48,900 bases of DNA, from positions 1 through 48,900 of the forward strand of contig CAJWSQ010000001.1 in NCBI GenBank assembly GCA_913045895.1. The letters are read 5' to 3'. A model generated the notes under the pieces. It was not told the DNA's origin, did no database searches, and worked only from the letters and a program-made list of their open reading frames with translations. Source of the DNA: an uncultured Flavobacteriales bacterium (GTDB lineage Bacteria > Bacteroidota > Bacteroidia > Flavobacteriales_G > Salibacteraceae). Below, piece after piece: positions 39,366 through 47,800 of this stretch. Position 1 is the stretch's first letter. Every line of letters begins with the position of its first letter. Position numbers and translations under genes: made by a program.

Positions 39366-40974
39366 AGCCATTATAGCCGCTTTTACAATTTTTTTTAGTT
39401 TCAATCTCTCAGCTCAATTAGCACCTGGATATTATTTTGTTCAGTTAACTGATAAAGTGGGTACACCTTTCAGTGTTAGTCAACCAGAAGCTTTTTTATC
39501 GGCTAAAGCAATTCTACGTAGACAAAATCAAGGGATTTCTATCACAACAAATGATTTGCCAATAAATCCAGATTACATTGACTCAATAGAACAGTCTGGA
39601 AATATTAGAATTCATCACAAGCTAAAATGGGCCAATGGTCTAGTAATAGAGTCGTATGATACAGCCGCAGTAGAGTCTTTAAAACAATTCGCTTTTGTAG
39701 ATAGTAATCAGTCTATTTTATCACGTCCAACCATTGAAGGAAAGAGAAGTACGCGATCTACATCAAATAAGTTCAATGAGTTGCCTGTAGATACAGCCAT
39801 TTTTGGAGCAGCTTCTGGGCAAATTGAGCAATTGAGTTTACAATATTTACATCAGGATGGATTCAATGGAGAAGACATGTTGATTGCCGTTATGGATGCT
39901 GGTTTTTCGCAGATTGATACGTTCTCAGCTTTAAGTCATTTATTTCAAAACGGACAAATTCAGGCTACTTATGACTTTGTGCAAAATCAACCTTATCTCG
40001 ATTATTTTTGGTCGAGACATGGTACTTGGGTGATGGGCACATTGGCGGCAAACGATTCAGGTTCCTTGATGGGCACAGCTCCCAAAGCTGATTATCTATT
40101 ATTGAGAAGTGAAAATGCATTAACAGAGTATGTATTGGAGGAGTATCACTGGGCTGCAGCAGCTGAATGTGCTGATAGTATAGGAGCTGATATTTTAACC
40201 ACTTCATTAGGTTACACCACTTTTGATGATTCACTTCAAGATCATTCATACTCTGATATGGATGGTAAAACCACTTTTATTACTAGGATGGCTAATCGTG
40301 CGGCTGGTAAAGGGATGTTGGTAATTAATAGTGCAGGTAATTCAGGAGGATCTCTTTGGCGGTATATTTCTGCTCCGGCAGATGGCGATAGTGTTTTGGC
40401 AGTAGGGGCTGTTGGTGTAAATGATACCATTGCTGGGTTTAGTTCACGTGGACCAAATTCTGCTGGGTTACTGAAGCCAAATGTTATGGCATGTGGATTT
40501 TTTGCTGCTTCTGTTGGATATGATTTTCCTGTTGAATATATAAATGGGACGTCTTTCTCGTGTCCGATATTAGCAGGTGCAGCGGCTTGTTTGTGGCAAG
40601 CAAATCCCAACTTGACAAATATGGAGATCATGCACTTAATTGAAGAAAGTGCCGACCGTTATAATAATCCAGATAACGATTATGGAAATGGAATTCCCAA
40701 TTTTGCTCATGCTTATTGGGTTACCACTGGAATAGATAACGTATCTGAGAATAAATCAACTGCATCAACAGTGATTTTCCCTAATCCAGCTCAAACTGAA
40801 GTATGGATTAACAACGATAAAAACACATCAGCTGAGATATATTCATTGTCAGGATCGGTGATTAAAAATCAGGTTGTTGGAGTAGGAGAAGCCATTCAGC
40901 TAGATGGCATACCTGCTGGAGTTTATCTTTTGAAGATTGAGAATGATGTACATCGATTGGTTATTCAACCTTGA
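39331..40974 (+). CDS. T9SS-secreted subtilisin-like (S8) serine peptidase
   Basis: About 547 residues from the ATG at 39331, which gives a signal peptide (KKLASKAIIAAFTIFFSFNLSAQ); longer in-frame starts would only read through the preceding gene. A propeptide-like region (40-130) precedes the S8 domain with a complete triad: Asp in AVMDAGF (about 189), His in RHGTWVMG (about 229) and Ser in NGTSFSCPILAGA (about 407). The C-terminal roughly 75 residues form a type A T9SS sorting domain (IFPNPAQTEVWI, IYSLSGSVIK, GIPAGVYLLKIEN). An extracellular or surface protease. Its end overlaps the convergent DUF2141 gene by 14 bases. Confidence 0.92.
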   Translation: MKKASLKKLASKAIIAAFTIFFSFNLSAQLAPGYYFVQLTDKVGTPFSVSQPEAFLSAKAILRRQNQGISITTNDLPINPDYIDSIEQSGNIRIHHKLKWANGLVIESYDTAAVESLKQFAFVDSNQSILSRPTIEGKRSTRSTSNKFNELPVDTAIFGAASGQIEQLSLQYLHQDGFNGEDMLIAVMDAGFSQIDTFSALSHLFQNGQIQATYDFVQNQPYLDYFWSRHGTWVMGTLAANDSGSLMGTAPKADYLLLRSENALTEYVLEEYHWAAAAECADSIGADILTTSLGYTTFDDSLQDHSYSDMDGKTTFITRMANRAAGKGMLVINSAGNSGGSLWRYISAPADGDSVLAVGAVGVNDTIAGFSSRGPNSAGLLKPNVMACGFFAASVGYDFPVEYINGTSFSCPILAGAAACLWQANPNLTNMEIMHLIEESADRYNNPDNDYGNGIPNFAHAYWVTTGIDNVSENKSTASTVIFPNPAQTEVWINNDKNTSAEIYSLSGSVIKNQVVGVGEAIQLDGIPAGVYLLKIENDVHRLVIQP

Positions 40975-41365
40975 TATCGATCCTCATATTTCCAGAAATA
41001 ACAATCCATTGATCTTTTAAATCTGGAGGTCCCATCGTACCTCTAGCATCATTAGAGAAACCATAGGGTTCTTTTGGAGGACCGTAGAAATGATGATCCA
41101 TTTTTTCGTTTCCATTTAAATCTTGGAATACAGCAACGATGTATTTTTCACCCACATTCAATCGCTGAAAAGTAGTTTGTGCCGAGGTACTTTTAACTGG
41201 AACCATTCGGTTTTCAATTTTTTCTCCAGTGCTATCTCTGAGTTGAATCATTAATGTACCAGTTGGTTCTTCCACGTTAAATCGTATGGTTAAATCACCT
41301 CTGTTTTGTGCGAATATGAAAGAGCTTATGATAGAAAGTAGAATAGTAATTCCAAGTTGTTTCAT
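40961..41365 (-). CDS. DUF2141 family secreted protein
   Basis: A 134-residue exported beta-sandwich protein. The signal peptide is MKQLGITILLSIISSFIFAQ. The domain reads GDLTIRFNVEEPTGTLMIQLRDS, then YIVAVFQDLNGNEKMDHHFYGPPKEPYGFSNDARGTMGPP, which carries the DUF2141 hallmark (DxNxNGxxD, GxPxExYGFSN). Function unknown; the DLNGNEKMD loop looks like a calcium site. It follows the DUF1801 gene by 23 bases and is probably cotranscribed with it. Confidence 0.88.
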   Translation of the reverse strand: MKQLGITILLSIISSFIFAQNRGDLTIRFNVEEPTGTLMIQLRDSTGEKIENRMVPVKSTSAQTTFQRLNVGEKYIVAVFQDLNGNEKMDHHFYGPPKEPYGFSNDARGTMGPPDLKDQWIVISGNMRIDIKVE

Positions 41366-41388
41366 AAGTACGAAGATATCAATGTGAA

Positions 41389-41736
41389 TTAGTTTGAGTC
41401 ATCCAATTCATTTTTCCAGTTTAAAATCATTTTAGTGATAAGCTCTATAGGGAACTCATCATCTACAGGGAATTGAACAGATCCTTTGGCATTTTTATAG
41501 GAACCAAATTGATCTCTAAATCGATCTAATATCATTGGTTTCATATAATAACCAATGTGTTTTTTGTAGCCTCCAAAATAAACCAATGGCCTTTTCTTGT
41601 ACTTATATGAAGGCATTTTGTAGGCAAAGTCTTCAACTGCATCAGGCACTAGTTTGAAAACCAATTCACGTAAAGTATTGAGTTTATTCTGTATTTCTTC
41701 TGGAAAAGTGGAGATGTATTTATCTACTTCGTTCAT
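41389..41736 (-). CDS. DUF1801 (YdhG-like) domain protein
   Basis: About 115 residues from the ATG at 41736 (MNEVDKYISTFPEE); an in-frame upstream ATG would start inside the terminator of the giant gene and is rejected. The YdhG/DUF1801 core is clear: LNTLRELVFKLVPDAVEDFAYKMPSYKYKKRPLVYFGGYKKHIGYYM and GSVQFPVDDEFPIELITKMI. Relatives include the iron chaperone-like frataxin-fold proteins of Bacillus. A small cytosolic protein of uncertain role. Confidence 0.88.
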   Translation of the reverse strand: MNEVDKYISTFPEEIQNKLNTLRELVFKLVPDAVEDFAYKMPSYKYKKRPLVYFGGYKKHIGYYMKPMILDRFRDQFGSYKNAKGSVQFPVDDEFPIELITKMILNWKNELDDSN

Positions 41737-41749
41737 TGTACTAAAATAG

Positions 41750-41783
41750 AAAAAGCCGCATTGGATTTCCAATGCGGCCTTTT
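41750..41783 (-). terminator. Intrinsic terminator after the giant SprB-repeat gene
   Basis: On the minus strand GCCGCATTGG / CCAATGCGGC forms a perfect 10-bp stem with a 4-base loop, followed by TTTTTC. It lies 22 bases past the stop at 41805. Confidence 0.88.
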
Positions 41784-41804
41784 AACTAAAAGTAACTTGT
41801 AGGA

Positions 41805-44800
41805 TTAGTAAACTACAACTCTTTCAGAGTGAAGTTTTCCATCTAAAGTGATATTCACAAAGTACATACCTTGGCTGTATTGGCCTAAGTCAAATTTTTC
41901 ATTGAATTGTGTACTTGGATTATCCCATTTGCGGTTTAAGATTACTTTACCTGTGAAGTCGATAATTTGAATAGCAACTTCATCAGCTCTGTAATCATCA
42001 ATTTCAATATTCAATTGACCATCAGTTGGGTTTGGATAAAGTTTGATTGAATAAGCTTCAGCAGCTTCATCAATACCAACTAATCCAGTAATTGTGATGG
42101 TGTCTGAATTGATACAACCAGCATCAGATGTAACCTCAACCCAAATAGTAGAGTCAGACCAAAGTTCAGCAACAAGTGAATCGTTAGTTGATCCATCATT
42201 CCATAAATGAGAACCATTGGCTCCTGAGTACAGTGTAATGATAGTTGGCATTCCAACTGCTGTATCTGCACCAAGGTTAACTACTGGTAATGGATTTAGG
42301 AATGTAAGAACTACATCGGTAGTTTTCATACAACCTAACATATCAGTTGCTGTAACTGAATATGTGCCTTCAGTTATTCCACTTAATGATGCAGATGTAT
42401 CACCATTGTTCCATTCGTAAGTGAAAGAACCATTGCTACCAGTTGCAGTCGCAACTGCTGAGCCATCTTCACCGTTTTCACATGTAACATCGGTAAACTG
42501 TACATCTAAACTGATGCTGTCTGGCTGAGTTAACACAACTGTATCAGTTAATGTACATCCGTTTGAATCCGTTAAAATAACTGAATAAGAACCAGCTGCA
42601 ACACCATTTATAGAGTCTGTAGCATTACCATTAGACCACATATATGTGTAAGGAGTAGTACCTCCAGATGCTGAAACTGAAGCTGTACCATCCATTCCAT
42701 CAAAACAAGTAATGTTTGTTGAATCGATTGAAGCCATTAGTTGAGTAGGTTCAGCTACAGTTGCTGTATCCACTTCGGTACATCCGTTAGCATCTGTTAC
42801 AGTATATGTGTATGTGCCTGCGGTAACACCAGTAACAGAACTTGTTGTAGCACCATTACTCCATGCATAGGCATAAGCTGTAGTACCACCAGAAACAGTT
42901 GCTGTAACAGTACCGTCCATCGAACCAAAGCAAAGAGCATCAGTTGCAGTTGTAGTTGTTACAAGTGCAGTTGGTTCAGCTATCAATACGTTAGTATTAG
43001 CCGTACACCCATTATCATCTGTTACAGTAACAGAGAATGTACCAGCAACAAGACCAGTAACAATTGAGTTAGCAGAACCAGTACTCCAAGTATAGTTGTA
43101 TGGTGTTGTACCACCAGTTGCAGCTGCTGAAGCAGAACCCGTAGTGTCACCAAAACAAGCTACATCTTGATAGCTTGAAATAGAAATACCTAATACAGTT
43201 GGTTCATTAATAACCAATGTATCAAGAACTGTACAGCTATTATTATCTGTAATTGTAACAGTATAAGTTCCTGCTCCTAAACTTGAAACAGTTGCAGAAG
43301 TACTACTGTTTGACCAAGCATAAGTATACGGACTAACACCACCTGTAGCACTTGCATCTGCAGAACCATCTGTTAAACCATTACATGTAACGTTTACAAT
43401 GTTTGATAAACTTGATACTAGTTCTGTAGGTTCACTGATAGTAGCAGAAGTAGTACTAGTACATCCATTAGCATCTGTAACAGTTGCTGTGTAAGTCCCG
43501 GCAGCCAAACCTGAAGCCATTGCTGTAGCATCTCCATTACTCCACATATACATAAATGGAGTTGTACCACCTGTTGCTTGAGCAGTAGCATCACCTGATG
43601 AAGCTCCAAAACAAAGGTTATCGGTAGTTGAACCAACAGAAGCTACAAGAATAGCTGGTTCAGTAACTGTATTTGAAGAAGTAGCTGAGCATCCATTTGC
43701 ATCAACAACTGTAACAGTATAAGTACCAGCTGCTAAACCAACATTACTCATAGATGTATCACCAGTACTCCAAGTGTACGAGTAAGGTGTAGTTCCACCA
43801 GTAGTAGAAGCAGACAAACCACCGTCACTTAAGCCATTACATGTAGCATTACTATCGAGTGTTACACTAGAAACTAATACAGCTGGTTCAGTAACAGTAA
43901 CTGAATTGTTTACAATACATCCACCTCCATCAGAAATAGTAACAGAGTATGTTCCTGCAGCTAATCCACTTGTAGAAGCAGTTGTTGCTCCGTTACTCCA
44001 AGTGTAGGTGTATGGAGAGTTTCCGCCAGAAGCAGTTGCAGTTGCAACACCATCGGCTGCTCCATTACAACTAACATCAGATGTTACAGATGAAAAAGCA
44101 ACAAAACTAGATGTAGGTCCACCAATAGTTATTGAATCAGTAGAAACACAACCATTAGCATCAGTTACTGATACCGCGTAATCTCCTTGTCCATCAACCA
44201 TTGAAGTAACTGTAAATCCATTACTCCAACTAAAGGTGTATGGAGCAACCCCACCGCTGGCAACAACACTTGCTCCACCAGCTTGACATGAAGTAGCATT
44301 GCTATCTAAGCTAGCATTTGCAACAAGTAAAGTAGGTTCAGTAATTGTAACAGAACCTGTATCAGTACATCCATTAGCGTCTGTAACTGTTACAACATAA
44401 CTACCAGCTACTGCTGTTAAAGAAGCATTTGTACTAGCATCACTCCACAAGTATGTGTATGGTGTTGTACCACCTGTTACATTTAGAGTTGCACCACCGT
44501 TTCCTCCATTACAAGTAACATTACTATCTAGAGCAACTGTACCAGCTAAAACTAAAGGTTCAGTAATTGTTACACTATCAACAAGAGAATCATTGTTGGC
44601 ATCATAAACAGTAACATAATATGTTCCTGCTAGTAATGAATCAACCATTGCAGTTGTTTCTCCATTGCTCCAAGAGTATGAATATGGTGAAACACTTCCA
44701 CTCGCTGAAACTGAAGCTGTTCCAACATTAAGTCCATTACATGTAACGTCTGTAGAACTTAATGTGAAATCAAGTAGAGAAACAGTTACTACAGTTGAGT

Positions 44801-47800
44801 CACTGAAAGTTCCACAAGTATTCGTGTAAGTTGCAACATACGTGTAAGTTGAATCATTAGAATAAGGTCCAGCACTATATGCCGGTGAAGTTGATACTGA
44901 GCTTGAACTTAAATACCAGTCAAATCCAGTTACTACTGGAGCTGAAGGTACAGTTACACCACTGTTCAGGGTATTTGGATCTTGAGGAGAATCTGCAGAT
45001 CTCACCCAATTTGAAGCACTATTGTTATCAGCACCTTCAAGTCTCATTCCTGAAGAACTTGAAATAGTTCCAGACATACTTCCTGACCAATCACTAGATG
45101 TAACACCAGATGATACAGGGAAAGTATATGAGGTGCTTGAGCCACCATATCCAACTGCATCTAACATTGTGCCATTAGCATCTTTCAAAACATAACCACG
45201 TGTAGTAGTAGATGATCCAACATTAGTTCCAATTACTCTGTAATAATTATTAGCAGCATCAGTAGAAGTTCCTTCAAAACCAAGAATTACAGTACCATTA
45301 GTTCCAATTACTGCTCCAGCAGGTACTTCTAAAATACTTCCTGATAATCCAGTTGTATTGTATATTTCTATTTGATATCCAGAAATATCAGTACCAGGAA
45401 CACCAGTTAACTCAACATAGTCATTTGAACTAGAAAAGTAACTAGGCCATCCATTTGTTGGTGCACCCGTAGGGGTGAGATATTGACTAATTTCTGTAAA
45501 GAATACTTGAGTTGTTGGTAACAAAGGTGAACTAGCAATTAAATCAGCTGTGCTGTAATTATTCGTTACGTTAATTGTATCGTAAGCAACAGACAGAATA
45601 TTCTGAACTGTTTCAGCAGATGCGCCATATGCGGTATCATTTAATACTGATGCATTAACCGCACTCGGAGCCAAAGCAGAACCAAAATAATAGTCACCAG
45701 GCTGAGACATATCTATCGATGTAATAAATACTGTTGTATCAGCTCCAGGGTCTAATGTTCCAGAAGTAATAACTAGTGAGTCAATTGTATTTACTGGGCC
45801 ATTAACTTGCCAATAAACCGTTTGATTATTTACACTAAAATCAACCGTTGTGCCAATTACATTTTGCAAAGTAGCAAAAGCAGTATCGGAAGTTCCGTAG
45901 CAAAGGTCAACTTGACTTAAGCTAACTCCTGTCATTGCTAAATCCGAAGCTAATCCTGTAAATTCAATTGCACCAATATCTGGAGTAGAAGTAGACCTTG
46001 GGTTACCATAAACATCAGTTGTTACTCCTAGAGGAGTTCCGATATTGTCTATTGCACCACTTAAAGGAGTGAAATCTTGGTTAGACACATTAGAGAATAC
46101 AGGATCAGAATTCACTGAATTAATATTCTCAGATGGTAAGTTAGTTAGCCATGTAGCTAAATCAGCAACTCCACCACCATCATAAATTAGGTCCCCTGCA
46201 TCAACTCTATAATACAAGTTATAGTCTAGATCACTGTTTGCTGAATCACCATCAAAACTATCAACACCGTAGTAACTGTATGATCCATTACTAACAAACA
46301 TGTTATTTTTAATATCAGCTGAAAGTAAGTCGTTAGATCTAAATCCATAATCACCATCTGAGTATGTTGTGTTATGCCAGATATTAACTTCTTCAACATC
46401 ATCTAGATACAATGCATAGTCAGATCCACTGTAAAATATGTTATTCGAAATAACCCCTCTAGAGGTTGGAGTAGCATCAAAGTTTCCATCTGAAAGGTAG
46501 AAAGCATAATCAGGAGCGTTAACAATATTGTTAGATATGTTAAACATCATTAAATCAAATAGGTAAATACCATCAGCTGTTGTAGCTCTTAAATTAGAAA
46601 TGGTATTTCCAGTAATTGTAATGCTGTCTTGATCATCCATGTATATCCCGTACAAATACTGGTTGTCAAATACGTTATTAGCAACTGTATTACCTTCATT
46701 TCTAGTAGCTGATGCTCCTTCTAATCGGATACCATAATATCCACCAGTTATAACACTATTTGAGAAGGTGTTGAATTCAGCATTCATTCCTTCAGTGGAT
46801 GTACTAGTTTCAGATCCCGTTGCAAGAATACCAGCAATTGATGATGAAGATGAGGTTACATCATTTACAATGTGACAACTATCAATGGTATTAAATGAAG
46901 CAGTATCTGTAAGGAAAACACCGTAAGCAGAGCTTGTAGCTGTGTTTTCAATGGTCATGTTTTTTATGGTAAGATAATCTGTGCCTTGAAGTGCAATTGT
47001 AGCATAATCATTGTAGGTTAATGTTACTAGAGATGTATCACCACCATTAATGGTTATTGTTGCATTTTGAGAAGCTCCAGAGATGACTCCCAATGCAAAT
47101 TTCTCATTGTATACACCTGGAGAAACATTGATAATAACGTCTCCATTAATTCCACAGCTGTTTAGCCTTGTACTTAAATCACTAAAAGATGTAAAATCAC
47201 CATTAGAACCTAATGTATAAGTTCCAGCAAAAGGAGAACAAGGAATAGTAGCCGTAAATGGACCTTCCCAGTATGAAGAATCACCAGCAGCGCAAACAGC
47301 ACGAACTCTAAAGTCATAGCTATATCCACCTGTTAACCCTGAAACAGTAATTGGATTTTGAGAAGTAGTGTCTGTTACACCACTGCCAAATCCTGTTCCT
47401 GAAAGAACATATTCATATTCCCATAAAGTTTCAGAACCTCCAGGTGTCCAACCTAAGTCAACACTTGTGTTAGTAAGCCCTGAAGCTGTTAAATTACTTA
47501 CGGGTATACAACTAGGTCCGGATATTACATAAAAATCATCTACGCCTAAATCATTGTAGAAATATGTAGATGAATTACCATTAGGGTTAGCAATTGCTTG
47601 AATTCTAAATTTAGTAACTGAAGGGATTCCAGTTGGTAAGTATCCGAAAACATCTGTCCAACCAGAGAAATTTCCTGATTCAGTTGTTACGTTTACCCAT
47701 GCAGATCCATCCCAAACATCAAGAGATATTGTATGGTTAATATTATTTGTTGTATTGTTTGAAGCAAACCAAAAACCAGCCATAGCATTACTTAATTGAC

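Noticed and set aside
42297-44771. Tandem repeats considered as a CRISPR-like array
   Set aside because: Unit length is about 225 bases, all in one reading frame, and encodes SprB protein repeats.
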